64,000 bases of DNA, taken from positions 900,406-964,405 of the forward strand of contig NZ_QLLL01000001.1 in NCBI RefSeq assembly GCF_003259335.1, written 5' to 3'. The DNA comes from Chitinophaga skermanii. Its GTDB lineage: Bacteria; Bacteroidota; Bacteroidia; Chitinophagales; Chitinophagaceae. Positions 51,408-60,483 of the stretch are shown here, one piece after another (position 1 is the first letter of the stretch; each line of letters starts with the position of its first letter). The position numbers and the translations under genes were made by a program. Under the pieces are notes generated by a model. The model saw only the letters and a program-made list of their open reading frames with translations. It had not been told where the DNA came from and did not search any database.

Positions 51408-54400
51408 ATGTTAGAGAAATTTTTTACACCAGCGCAGCAAGTGGTTGCAAGAGTTCCAACAAAAACTATTGATACATGCGTGTTTGAAGGATCTGTAAAG
51501 GAGAAAATGAAGTCATGTATGGATGATTCTTTTTTTAGTAATGCGTTATACATTGCTTCACCTGCTTTGCATGAGCAAATTAAATTGTATTTGAATGAGA
51601 ATGATGCGACTGAAAAGCGTACGAAGAAAATTGAACATGCATTTATGCGGTATTTGAACAGAATGAGTACCCGCTGTACACCATTCGGTATGTTTGCGGC
51701 TGTAGGAACTATGGAAATAGCTGAAAATGGAGATAAGAACATCGTTCATGATACATCAGGGCAATATTTGGATGTAAAATTGGATGCGTTAGTGTTGGAG
51801 AATATTTCAAATCGTTTATTGAATGAACCTTATATAAGAACGCGTTTGCAATATAAAGTAAACGAAACTTGCCTATTTGATGGAGAAGATGTAAAGTATA
51901 TAAATTATTATTTCCTACATGGAAAAAGAATTCATGAAGTTGTTAAGATAGATCGAAATGAATATTTGTATGAAGTGCTGAAGAGCGGTGGAAACTGGGT
52001 TAATTATAAAGAAATAATAGGCACTTTACAAGCGTATGATGAAGATTTGGAAATGGACGACATTGTTGCGTTTATTGATGAATTGATTGAAACACATATT
52101 CTTATTACAGAAATCGCACCATCCATTGCCGGAATGCCATATCAAGATCACTTTATGGAGGTGTTGGAACGCTTGTTAATAAAGGATATTGAGGGAGAGG
52201 CGCGTGATTTGGTTGGACGGGTTACTAGCATTTTTAAGAAAACAAGAGCTGTTAACAAGGATGTAAGCTTGATGGGATTTGTCGAGTGGCTCATTGATGA
52301 GTTTACTTCATTGGATATTCAGTTTGATCCCCAGCGGATATTACACATCGATACCTATCATCAATTCGAACAGGTAAAAATTGATCAAAGTATTATCAAT
52401 TCTGTCATGCGTGGTATTGAAGTAGCTAGCCATTTTACGCTTTCTTCTTCTAGCGCAACAGTGGAAGCTTTTAAAAAGGTAATGGAGGCCACTTATAACG
52501 AAGCTCCAGTGTCGCTGTTAACTGTTTTAGACGCTGATATGGGAATTGGTTATCCAGCTAATAAATTAAAAATTGGTGCCAATAACCAACTATTAAATGA
52601 AATTACAGCTTTAAATCCTCCTGCTAAACCATATACGGAAATGCGTTGGTATGAGCAGCACTATTCATTTTGGTTACAGAAATATGTTGATTGTATTAAG
52701 GCTCAAGAAAGAGAAATTGTTTTAACTGATGCTGATTTGAAAAGTTTTCAATCGGTTATTCCTCAATTACCCGATACCTTTAATGCCCATTTTTCCATTA
52801 TTTCTGCAAAAAACCTACAACAAAATGAGTTCGATCATTATGTTCAGTTTAATGGATGGGCTGGTATTACTGCAACAAATATGTTAGCAAGGTTCGCTAA
52901 TGCACATCCCGGAATTCAGAAAATCTGTGAAGAAGCGGCGATGGTTGAAGAACGTGCTTTAGGTGAACATGAAGTGATGGCGGAAATTAGTCATGTTAGC
53001 GATGCTGGATTGGTGAATATCTTAGCAAGACCGTTACTTAGAAAATATGAATTGCCATACCTTGTAAACTCCCAGCTGCCTGGTGAACGCGCAATCTATC
53101 CTGGCGATCTACAAGTGTATGTTAAGAATGATAAAGTATTACTGTATGCAGAAAAAATACAAAAATTCGTAAAGCCGGTCTTAACAAGTGCACATAATTA
53201 TACTATGTCAGAACACCCAGTGTACAAGTTTTTATGTGATATACAACGGCAGAATACGGTAGATGGTGTGCATATACATTTAGGCACATGGGTGGATAAG
53301 TTAGATTATTTTCCCCGCGTTCGTTATCAAAATGTTGTTTTAATTCCAGCAAGTTGGGAGTTCAAAGAATCCTACTTCGAGCCATTTTTTAAACAACAAA
53401 TAACTATAACAGAAATGAGGGAAAGATTGATGCATAAATTGCAACACATTCGTTATTTCATGGTAAAAGAAGGTGATAATGAAATGTATGTGGATGTAAC
53501 ATGCGAACATCACTGGGAAATGTTTTTCGCTTACATCAAAAGCATGAAGAAAATAATCATCAAAGAATCGTTATTCGATCCTTCGCAAGGTATGACCAAC
53601 GATTTTATTTTACCGTTTTATAAAAAAGAAGCTGCTCAAACTTCATCAAAAGGTAATTCTGCACAGCTGATTCGTGCCCTGCAAAGCGCAACTCAAGAAA
53701 ATACCCAACGCAGCTTTTACCCCTGTGATAGTTGGACGTATTTTAAAATTTATTGTAACCCATCCCAATTCGATCAATTATTATCAAAAGAATGGCCACA
53801 ACTGTTACAAAAATGGAATACTGATTATCAATATGAACCACAGTTTTTCTTTATAAGATATTTTGATACTGCACATCATTTAAGGTTTAGATTGTTTAAT
53901 CCACCAGTTGAGCATTTTGGAAATATTGTGAAAGATGTATTTGCACATTTTTCAGCGCTACCGTTTGTGCATAATATTCAAATGGAAAAATATGCAAGAG
54001 AACTAGAAAGGTACCATCCTGCAGATTTTGATGTGTTAGAAAAAGTTTTTTGTAAGGATGCAGAAATTGTTCAATATTTCTTGCAAGAAAATTGGCAGTT
54101 GCCAGATTTTGTAAGGCTGCAATTTGCATTGAAAAATGTCCGGCACTATTTACTTTCTTTCGGATTCAGCCTGAATGAAATCCTTCAATTCTGCGAAGTT
54201 GCCCGTGATAACTTTGCTGTAGAGTTTAATATGGATCTTATACTTAAAAAACAGCTCAGCAAGAATTTCAGAGAGCATCGGGAGGCTTACGAAGCTACAG
54301 TTGTTGGACTTCCAAATGAACTTCCATGGATTGAACGTGGCGAATATTGCAAGTCATTAAGATTAGAGGTACTCACAACACAGAAACGAAATGAGATTAT

Positions 54401-54551
54401 TTGGAGTATTGTCCATATGCACGTAAATCGACTCTTCAACTTCAACCAACGTTTTTATGAATTGATAGTCTATGATTACATGGAAAGGATAGCTAGAATT
54501 GAAGTTGGTAAAGCTAGATCAGGTATGAATATAGCTTCTATGAATCAATAA
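51408..54551 (+). CDS. lanB: lantibiotic dehydratase LanB (full length)
   Basis: A 1047-residue class I dehydratase. The N-terminal glutamylation part (about 1-740) carries the conserved RMSTRCTPFGMFAAVG block near residue 85, and the region around LPYLVNSQLPGERAIYPGDL is typical. The C-terminal elimination domain (SpaB_C type, about 765-1035) starts with SFYPCDSWTYFKIYCNP and includes FFFIRYFDTAHHLRFRLF. It uses glutamyl-tRNA to activate Ser/Thr of the precursors, then eliminates glutamate to give dehydro residues. Both activities are in one chain, unlike split LanB systems. Coding is 1 bp after the flavin enzyme gene. Confidence 0.95.
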   Translation: MLEKFFTPAQQVVARVPTKTIDTCVFEGSVKEKMKSCMDDSFFSNALYIASPALHEQIKLYLNENDATEKRTKKIEHAFMRYLNRMSTRCTPFGMFAAVGTMEIAENGDKNIVHDTSGQYLDVKLDALVLENISNRLLNEPYIRTRLQYKVNETCLFDGEDVKYINYYFLHGKRIHEVVKIDRNEYLYEVLKSGGNWVNYKEIIGTLQAYDEDLEMDDIVAFIDELIETHILITEIAPSIAGMPYQDHFMEVLERLLIKDIEGEARDLVGRVTSIFKKTRAVNKDVSLMGFVEWLIDEFTSLDIQFDPQRILHIDTYHQFEQVKIDQSIINSVMRGIEVASHFTLSSSSATVEAFKKVMEATYNEAPVSLLTVLDADMGIGYPANKLKIGANNQLLNEITALNPPAKPYTEMRWYEQHYSFWLQKYVDCIKAQEREIVLTDADLKSFQSVIPQLPDTFNAHFSIISAKNLQQNEFDHYVQFNGWAGITATNMLARFANAHPGIQKICEEAAMVEERALGEHEVMAEISHVSDAGLVNILARPLLRKYELPYLVNSQLPGERAIYPGDLQVYVKNDKVLLYAEKIQKFVKPVLTSAHNYTMSEHPVYKFLCDIQRQNTVDGVHIHLGTWVDKLDYFPRVRYQNVVLIPASWEFKESYFEPFFKQQITITEMRERLMHKLQHIRYFMVKEGDNEMYVDVTCEHHWEMFFAYIKSMKKIIIKESLFDPSQGMTNDFILPFYKKEAAQTSSKGNSAQLIRALQSATQENTQRSFYPCDSWTYFKIYCNPSQFDQLLSKEWPQLLQKWNTDYQYEPQFFFIRYFDTAHHLRFRLFNPPVEHFGNIVKDVFAHFSALPFVHNIQMEKYARELERYHPADFDVLEKVFCKDAEIVQYFLQENWQLPDFVRLQFALKNVRHYLLSFGFSLNEILQFCEVARDNFAVEFNMDLILKKQLSKNFREHREAYEATVVGLPNELPWIERGEYCKSLRLEVLTTQKRNEIIWSIVHMHVNRLFNFNQRFYELIVYDYMERIARIEVGKARSGMNIASMNQ

Positions 54552-54575
54552 TATTACAACCAAAAATTTAGATAC

Positions 54576-56807
54576 ATGTCGTTCCCCTTTATTAGGCAAA
54601 TAGATAAGATGGATTGTGGACCGGTGTGTTTACAAATGATAACGCTGTTTTATGGAAAGCATATAGAGCTTCGCTATTTGCGAGAGATTTGCGATATGGG
54701 AAAAGATGGGGTGAGTATGCTAGGAATAAAAAATGGGGCTAATACTTTGCTATTAGATGCTTTAGGTTTTCATATTACGCTTGAAGAGATTCAAGAGCAG
54801 CAAGTATTTCCAATTATAGTTGCTTGGAACCAAGAGCACTTTGTTGTTGTACATGACGTTAAAAAGCGTGGTAGAGATTACACAGTATATGTTGCCGATC
54901 CCGCGAAACATAAACTAAAGCTAAGTGGTGATGAATTCTTACAAGGGTGGATCGGGGCTCATGGTGGCCCAACAGATAAAGGATTTTCCATGTACATCGA
55001 ACCAACCGATGAATTCTATAGTACAAAAGAAAACGATAAAAAATTTCCTCCTCAACCCAAAAATAAAACGTTTTCTAAGATCACGAAAGAAATAGGTCCC
55101 CATAAGGGCTTGCTTATTAAGGTGGCACTGGGAATTTTAGTGTCTTTGGGTATACAGGTCGCGCTTCCTTTTATTACCAAATCTATGGTCGACTATGGTA
55201 TTAATGGTGAAAGTATACAATTGATTGTGCTATTGTTAACAATACAATTTGTATTTGTACTATCGAAGAGTATTGTTTATTTGTTTCGTAACTGGGCCGT
55301 ATTGTATATTGGTTCACGTATTAATATTCGACTGATTTCGAATTATTTATTTAAAATGCTGCGCTTACCTGTCGTGTTTTTTGATCGAAAAAATAGTGGA
55401 GATATTGTACAAAGTATTAATGATAATGCACGAATTGAAGATTTTTTAACAACACATAGCAGTGAATTTATTATATCAATTATTACATTGGCCGTTTTTG
55501 AAATTATATTGTTAGTATTTAGTGTGAAGATATTTTTATTCTTTTTAGCGGTATTGTTGATATACGCTGCTTGGGTGAAATATATTCTAAACAAACGTAA
55601 GAATCTCGACTATCAAAGATTTGATTGTGCTTCCAAGAATCAAAGTTTCATGATTCAATTAGTAAATGGTGTACACGACATTAAGCTTAGTAATGCTATT
55701 ACTAAGAAAATCACAGATTGGAATCAATTACAAGAATCACTCTTTCACTATAATCAAAAGAATTTAATCCTAAAGCAAATTCAAGACCTTGGCTCCTTCT
55801 TCTTGGTGGAACTTTCATGCTTAGTAATTGTTGGTTACGTAGCTATTGGGGTTGTACGAGGTGAGCATACGCTTGGTGAACTAATTGCCTTGCAATATAT
55901 ATTGGCCCAGTTGTCTGCACCTGTACAAAGCTTAGTTGGCTTTTTCAAAGCATATAACGAAACAAAACTCAGCTTGAAAAGAATCGCAGAAGTAGATGAG
56001 TATCCGGCTGAAAATGAGGAAAAGGTTTATAGCCCAGGTGATTTGCAGCATTTGAATGCAACGATTAAGGTACGCAATCTGTCATTTGCTTATCCTGGCA
56101 GTATTCAAAAGAAAGTGCTAAAAGATATTAATGTTAATATCAAAAAAGGTAAAATTAACGCTATTGTGGGCACAAGTGGAAGTGGTAAAACAACCTTTGT
56201 GAAGTTATTGATGAAAATGTATGAACCCCAAGAAGGCAGTATCTCCGTTGGTAATATTGAATTGAATGATATTGATTATGACCAATGGAGAACGGCCACA
56301 GGAGCTGTAATGCAAGATGGATATATTTTCAGCGATTCCATCCTCAATAATATTATTATGAAGGGTGGCGAAATTAATCAAACATTATTGCAACAATCAA
56401 TGGATGTTGCCAATATGCAACATTATGTACGCGATTTACCAAATGGATTGCATACACGTATTGGTTTGGATGGTGCCGGTTTAAGTCAAGGACAGAAGCA
56501 AAGATTATTAATCGCGCGTTGTATCTACAAAAATCCACTGTTTATATTTTTTGACGAAGCTACGAACTCGCTTGATACAATAAATGAGCGGATTATCTAT
56601 AACAATTTGGCTAATTATTACGAAGGGAAAACTGTGATTGTGGTAGCACATCGTCTAAGTACGGTGAAAAATGCTGACCAAATAATTGTTTTTCATGAAG
56701 GAGAAGCCGTAGAAACTGGTACGCACGATGAGCTAATTGGGTTACGTGGATATTATCACTCTTTGGTAGTAAATCAGCTTGAAAATCCTAACCTTGTAGA
56801 AGAATAG
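54576..56807 (+). CDS. lanT: C39-peptidase-containing ABC exporter LanT
   Basis: A 743-residue exporter with three parts. The N-terminal C39 peptidase (about 1-145) has Cys in MDCGPVCLQ, His in HFVVVHDV and Asp in VADPAKH. The membrane domain (about 170-470) has several hydrophobic helices. The nucleotide-binding domain has Walker A GTSGSGKT, signature LSQGQKQRLLI, Walker B FIFFDEATNSLD and AHRLST. It cuts the precursors after the KGG motif and exports the cores through the inner membrane. It is 24 bp after lanB and 2 bp before the small membrane protein gene. Confidence 0.95.
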   Translation: MSFPFIRQIDKMDCGPVCLQMITLFYGKHIELRYLREICDMGKDGVSMLGIKNGANTLLLDALGFHITLEEIQEQQVFPIIVAWNQEHFVVVHDVKKRGRDYTVYVADPAKHKLKLSGDEFLQGWIGAHGGPTDKGFSMYIEPTDEFYSTKENDKKFPPQPKNKTFSKITKEIGPHKGLLIKVALGILVSLGIQVALPFITKSMVDYGINGESIQLIVLLLTIQFVFVLSKSIVYLFRNWAVLYIGSRINIRLISNYLFKMLRLPVVFFDRKNSGDIVQSINDNARIEDFLTTHSSEFIISIITLAVFEIILLVFSVKIFLFFLAVLLIYAAWVKYILNKRKNLDYQRFDCASKNQSFMIQLVNGVHDIKLSNAITKKITDWNQLQESLFHYNQKNLILKQIQDLGSFFLVELSCLVIVGYVAIGVVRGEHTLGELIALQYILAQLSAPVQSLVGFFKAYNETKLSLKRIAEVDEYPAENEEKVYSPGDLQHLNATIKVRNLSFAYPGSIQKKVLKDINVNIKKGKINAIVGTSGSGKTTFVKLLMKMYEPQEGSISVGNIELNDIDYDQWRTATGAVMQDGYIFSDSILNNIIMKGGEINQTLLQQSMDVANMQHYVRDLPNGLHTRIGLDGAGLSQGQKQRLLIARCIYKNPLFIFFDEATNSLDTINERIIYNNLANYYEGKTVIVVAHRLSTVKNADQIIVFHEGEAVETGTHDELIGLRGYYHSLVVNQLENPNLVEE

Positions 56808-56809
56808 TT

Positions 56810-57202
56810 ATGCAAATTATTGACAAAATTGTAGCAAAACAACATTTCATTCGCAAGCATATGTTAACATTGATCATATCGTCAGTGTTCACATTGGTCG
56901 CGGTCTTGTTATTTTTAATTCCTGTTACCATTCAGAAAAAATGTAGTTTCCAATTGACGAATTCCAAAGAAGTCGTTATTAAAAACCTACCTGTATTGTT
57001 TGCTAGAATGGCAGTAGGTAAAATTGTTGAACTAGAACCTCAATTGGGTAATGGTGAAAAGTTTACTGTTAAAGTGAATGATGGTAGTCGTAGTACTGGT
57101 ACTTGTAAAGGCGTTATACTAAATACACAAGGTCAAATGTTGCATGGTGAAATGAACGGAAGTTGCTATATACAAACAAAAGTATATGAAATGTTATTTT
57201 AA
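56810..57202 (+). CDS. small membrane protein of the lanthipeptide operon
   Basis: A 130-residue protein with one strong transmembrane helix at about 20-42 (LIISSVFTLVAVLLFLIPV) and a beta-rich periplasmic part (SFQLTNSKEVVIKNL, GKIVELEP, KFTVKVNDGSRSTGTCKGVIL, GEMNGSCYIQTKVYEM). The topology resembles the ends of HlyD-type adaptors without the coiled coil. The two Cys (in TGTCKG and NGSCYI) could form a disulphide. It is 2 bp after lanT and followed by the operon terminator, so it belongs to the system as an export accessory or an immunity protein. No LanFEG or LanI homologue is present. No family recognised. Confidence 0.75.
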   Translation: MQIIDKIVAKQHFIRKHMLTLIISSVFTLVAVLLFLIPVTIQKKCSFQLTNSKEVVIKNLPVLFARMAVGKIVELEPQLGNGEKFTVKVNDGSRSTGTCKGVILNTQGQMLHGEMNGSCYIQTKVYEMLF

Positions 57203-57223
57203 GTTTCAGTAAATGAAATTTTG

Positions 57224-57255
57224 AACGCCTTCAAATTATGTTTGAAGGCGTTTTT
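57224..57255. terminator. strong terminator closing the lanthipeptide operon (bidirectional)
   Basis: A perfect 12-bp stem (AACGCCTTCAAA, 57224-57235, with TTTGAAGGCGTT, 57241-57252) and a 5-nt loop run into TTTTT on the plus strand. The minus-strand macro-domain gene stops at its edge (57254), so it probably serves both. Confidence 0.9.
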
Positions 57256-57853
57256 AGTGTGTCCAAATCATTCCTAGTGGATTCAATAATCTATGGTGTC
57301 GTTGAGCATCCGCAAAGTTGTCAAAGTTTAGGTGTTTGCCCAGCATTATTTCCTCATAAGCAGCGAACATTTGGCTTGCAGCTATTTTGGGATCCATTCG
57401 ACCAACACCTGTACATAAACCTGGGATCGCAACGGAGTGAATTCTATCGTCATTTTGGGCTGCAATTAGAATGGCTTTCATCGCTAGGTATGCATTGATG
57501 GACGTGTTGATATTGAAATTTGTAGGAATACGCATCGTTGGTGCTGAAATTAGATGCGGAATTTTTGAATCGCCGGTTTCCAATATTATAGCCTGCCCAA
57601 CTAGTAGTTCTCCAGTGGGCAGTGCTTTTATTTTTGCCTGTAACTTCTTTTCCAAATCCCATCCCAATCTCTCCGATATAGCATAGTCAAGACTTCCATC
57701 CATAAATCCAAAGGAATTAGCGGGACTTACTAAAGCATCTACAGTTAACTGGGTAATATCTGATGTAAGAATTTCTACCCCAGGAGCATTTTTAAAAAAT
57801 ATTCCCCAAGCCTCCACTAGTGATGGGGTAATGGCTGTTAATAGAATTCGCAT
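57254..57853 (-). CDS. macro domain protein
   Basis: A 199-residue single macro domain. Family marks are ILTSDITQLTVDALVSPANSFG (VNAAN-like loop), GSLDYAISERLG and VAIPGLCTGVGRMDPKIAA (the diphosphate loop, GxGG-like). It binds ADP-ribose or a derivative, and some relatives hydrolyse ADP-ribosyl esters or Appr-1''-phosphate. It is cytoplasmic, lacks a signal peptide and converges on the lanthipeptide operon. No functional link to it is apparent. Confidence 0.88.
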   Translation of the reverse strand: MRILLTAITPSLVEAWGIFFKNAPGVEILTSDITQLTVDALVSPANSFGFMDGSLDYAISERLGWDLEKKLQAKIKALPTGELLVGQAIILETGDSKIPHLISAPTMRIPTNFNINTSINAYLAMKAILIAAQNDDRIHSVAIPGLCTGVGRMDPKIAASQMFAAYEEIMLGKHLNFDNFADAQRHHRLLNPLGMIWTH

Positions 57854-58265
57854 AGTTAGGTTTTAAACTACAAAGGTAAAAAATAATGTTGGTGGCTTTG
57901 TGTATTTGTTACATAATTTTTGTGATGGTGAGTATATAATAAGGACTGTAGTATAGCATTCAATTTTGACCAATTATTTTTGATTGTAACTTAATGTCAC
58001 ATTGATTATTGAAGGATTTATTCACTTGAAATTTGAAAGGATTTCGAACTAATTCTGCTGTTTGAGTAGGCGAAAAAAAATTTTTCACTCCAAAAAAACT
58101 AAGAATCAATCTATTATCATAGATGTGGAAAACAATATTCCCAAAAGAGAAATTGATTATTATGTTATTTCGAAAATTAGTTAAATATTGCAAGCGTGAG
58201 TTTTTGTTAATCGTGTTGACCAAATAGACCAAACCAATCATTAAAATTTTTAACCTCTACGTAGA
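57854..58265. other. 412-bp AT-rich intergenic region
   Basis: A 93-codon minus-strand frame (57960-58241) exists but is low in complexity, rich in Asn/Ile/Phe and without a recognisable family, so it is not called. The divergent promoters of the macro-domain gene and the DUF1573 operon should lie here; none can be placed with confidence. Confidence 0.5.
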
Positions 58266-59360
58266 ATGCGTATCGTTGCTGCATTGGCATTCTTATGCCT
58301 CATGGTCGGCTGTAAGCCTGCTATGGAAACGAAACTGAATTTCAGCGATGTGAATACTATTGATGAAATATTATTCGAAGCGAAATCTTCCCAACAGTAT
58401 ACCGTGTTAATGGTAACCAACAAAACCTGTGACGTTTGTTTTTACTATAAGCGTACTCTTACACACATGGTAAAGACAAAGCCCGATCTTTTTCCCGTAA
58501 ACGCGACAGTAACCTCGGTTGATGCCCGTATGGATGGTAATATGTGGGTCAATCAAATTGTTCGTGAATACGCATTTCCACTGTTTCTTATTATCGACCC
58601 TAGTGGTAATGTGCGTGGTGTACTGAAAGGAGGAAGCGCAAAAGACTTAGTAAATGTGATGAGTAAAATTGCTGCTGGAAGTATGTATTTCTCCGAATCG
58701 AAACGCCCTTTTCTGAATATTGGTAAAGATACCAGCCAGCAGCTTAGTACAGCATCGAAGGTAGCTTTTGTTAATGACCTGTTTCATGTACTAAGTGATT
58801 TTCGTACACACGGGAAAGTTGATAGCAATGAAAATGATAGGTTGGTTAAAAGCATTCAACAACAACCATATTTTCTAAATAAGTATTTACTGTCTAAATC
58901 CCTGTACAGTTCCGGGTTGACGGATTCCGCAAAAGCAATCAGCAATAGTATTATGAAAGAGAATTTCGGAGAGTTAGATGCTATGTTGTATCAACCTTAT
59001 ATGACGGAAGTACGGTTTATGGCGGATAATTCTTTCGATACAACGCGCCAACCCTTGCTAGTAACGGCACAAACCGATATGAATTTTGGAAATGATGTGG
59101 TGAATGCCAGGAAAAAGTTAGAAGTACCTGTTAAAAATGCTGGTACAGAGCCACTAAAGATCGAAAATGTACGTGTTTCTTGTGAATGCTTAAAGGTAGA
59201 TTGGCCTAAAGAACCCATAGCAGCAGGCGCTACGAAGAATATTATTGTCGAATACGAATTGAAGAGAACAGGACCTTTTAGTCAACATCTATTTGTTTTC
59301 TCTAATTCCCCCACCTTGCCATTATTGATCAATATAAATGGAAATGTAACCCTTCATTAA
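58266..59360 (+). CDS. lipoprotein with thioredoxin-like and DUF1573 domains
   Basis: A 364-residue protein with a lipoprotein signal (MRIVAALAFLCLMVGC). The N-terminal part (about 30-140) looks thioredoxin-like: VLMVTNKTCDVCFYYKRTL with a CxxC pair, then FPLFLIIDPSGNVRGVLKGG carrying the expected FP cis-Pro region. A helical linker follows. The C-terminal about 95 residues (LEVPVKNAGTEPLKIENVRVSCECLKVDWP...GATKNIIVEY) are a DUF1573 Ig-like domain. It should be anchored in the envelope and may handle thiols. First gene of an operon with the three secreted proteins downstream. Confidence 0.82.
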   Translation: MRIVAALAFLCLMVGCKPAMETKLNFSDVNTIDEILFEAKSSQQYTVLMVTNKTCDVCFYYKRTLTHMVKTKPDLFPVNATVTSVDARMDGNMWVNQIVREYAFPLFLIIDPSGNVRGVLKGGSAKDLVNVMSKIAAGSMYFSESKRPFLNIGKDTSQQLSTASKVAFVNDLFHVLSDFRTHGKVDSNENDRLVKSIQQQPYFLNKYLLSKSLYSSGLTDSAKAISNSIMKENFGELDAMLYQPYMTEVRFMADNSFDTTRQPLLVTAQTDMNFGNDVVNARKKLEVPVKNAGTEPLKIENVRVSCECLKVDWPKEPIAAGATKNIIVEYELKRTGPFSQHLFVFSNSPTLPLLININGNVTLH

Positions 59361-59382
59361 AAACTAAAACCACCAATTTTTT

Positions 59383-59643
59383 ATGAAAAAGAAAATGCTC
59401 GGATTGTTATTAGGTCTTGGCCTAATTTCCACTGCTATTTATGCGCAAACAATCATCATCAACCTGAATTATTGCGAAGAAAACGTAACGCAAGAAGGAT
59501 TATATCCTCATCCCCAAGCGCATAACTGGTTTTATGCTTGTTATATCGACCAGTATGGTATGAATACCGTTGCTTACCAGTGCCCTGAAGGATTATGGTT
59601 TAATCCACGTACACAAGTATGTGATTGGCCTTGGGAGGAATAG
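59383..59643 (+). CDS. small secreted protein resembling a chitin-binding type-2 (CBM14) domain
   Basis: An 86-residue protein: signal peptide MKKKMLGLLLGLGLISTAIYAQ, then a mature part of about 64 residues. Its spacing, YCEEN...GLYPHP...FYACY...YQCPEGLWFNPRTQVCDWPW, follows the peritrophin-A/CBM14 pattern, in particular the closing CPxGLxFNPxxxxCDWP. CBM14 domains have six cysteines in three disulphides; only four are present here, so the fold is reduced. It may bind chitin or another N-acetylglucosamine glycan. It is 22 bp after the lipoprotein gene. The assignment is by motif only. Confidence 0.7.
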   Translation: MKKKMLGLLLGLGLISTAIYAQTIIINLNYCEENVTQEGLYPHPQAHNWFYACYIDQYGMNTVAYQCPEGLWFNPRTQVCDWPWEE

Positions 59644-59697
59644 TGTGCATTTATGTACACTGCCTTGATGGACAATAATTAATGCATCAGCCATCAC

Positions 59698-59746
59698 AAC
59701 TACTTACCATTTGTATGATTTCGAATAAGTACAATGGTAAGTAGTT
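59698..59746. repeat. long inverted repeat in intercistronic gap
   Basis: AACTACTTACCATTTGTA (59698-59715) pairs with TACAATGGTAAGTAGTT (59730-59746), giving 17 bp with one bulged base and a 14-nt loop. No T tract follows, so it is more likely an mRNA-stabilising or attenuating hairpin than a simple terminator. Confidence 0.75.
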
Positions 59747-59766
59747 ATTGTATAAAAATAATTAAT

Positions 59767-60483
59767 ATGAAGAAACTACTCGTCATTTTATTCATTACAG
59801 TGAGTTGTGCTGCGCAAGCACAGAAATTGCCCAATACACAAAGTGTCCCCATTTGGGCAAATAATTTGAAAGTGGATGGAAATATTGAAGATTGGGGGGA
59901 ATTGAAAAGCTTTAATAAAGATGGAAACTTCTGGTACAGTATTGCCAACGATAATGAATTTATCTACCTAGCTATAAAAAAAACTTACAATATTACAAAG
60001 GCAATTAGCAGAACAGGTATCCAATTTTATATCAGCAAGAACGGAGAGAAAAACATTGCTTCTGCTCCATTGGTTCAGTTCCCAGTTGTAGTGGCCAATA
60101 ATAAGCGTATTCCCATGGGACAGTGGAATGAGATAGCTGTAAAAGATATACCTGCTATTAGCGACTCCGTAATATCCATTTATAATGAGTTTGGTATCAA
60201 GGTTGGATGGGAGTTCAGTTTTGAAAAGAGCCTCTATGTCTATGAATTACGTGTACCAAGGAAATTACTCGATATTGATGCGAATACAAGCAAGTTTACT
60301 TACAATATTTGCATGATGGGAACTGGCCAACGTGGTCGTACTTCTATATTTTTAACGCCAGGCCTAAAAATGATTTCTGCTAATGGAAGTGAAATGACTG
60401 AAGAGGATAAGCAAAAACGTGTTGATGCAGATACAGTATCGGAGTTTTGGGCGGAATATACCATAGCTAAAAAGGAGGTGTGA
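59767..60483 (+). CDS. secreted CBM9/DOMON-like domain protein
   Basis: A 238-residue protein with signal peptide MKKLLVILFITVSCAAQAQ (start at 59767; the frame is open to 59734). The segment LKVDGNIEDWGELKSF followed by YSIANDNEFIYLAIK is the hallmark of CBM9-like/DOMON beta-sandwich domains (xDGxxDWxx...DxxxLYVAx), which bind sugars or haem. The remainder continues the sandwich (IQFYISKNGEK, YVYELRVPRKLLDID). It overlaps the next gene by 4 bp, so it is translationally coupled to the outer-membrane barrel. It may be a surface ligand-binding partner. Confidence 0.75.
   Translation: MKKLLVILFITVSCAAQAQKLPNTQSVPIWANNLKVDGNIEDWGELKSFNKDGNFWYSIANDNEFIYLAIKKTYNITKAISRTGIQFYISKNGEKNIASAPLVQFPVVVANNKRIPMGQWNEIAVKDIPAISDSVISIYNEFGIKVGWEFSFEKSLYVYELRVPRKLLDIDANTSKFTYNICMMGTGQRGRTSIFLTPGLKMISANGSEMTEEDKQKRVDADTVSEFWAEYTIAKKEV

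Noticed and set aside
58065..58080. GAGTAGGCG in the gap before the DUF1573 operon as a fifth leader element
   Set aside because: No preceding stem with the 12-nt GAAAA loop is present, so the match is only to the short 3' part.
57960..58241. 93-codon minus-strand frame in the gap before the DUF1573 operon
   Set aside because: Asn/Ile/Phe-rich reading of AT-rich DNA with no recognisable domain; probably chance.
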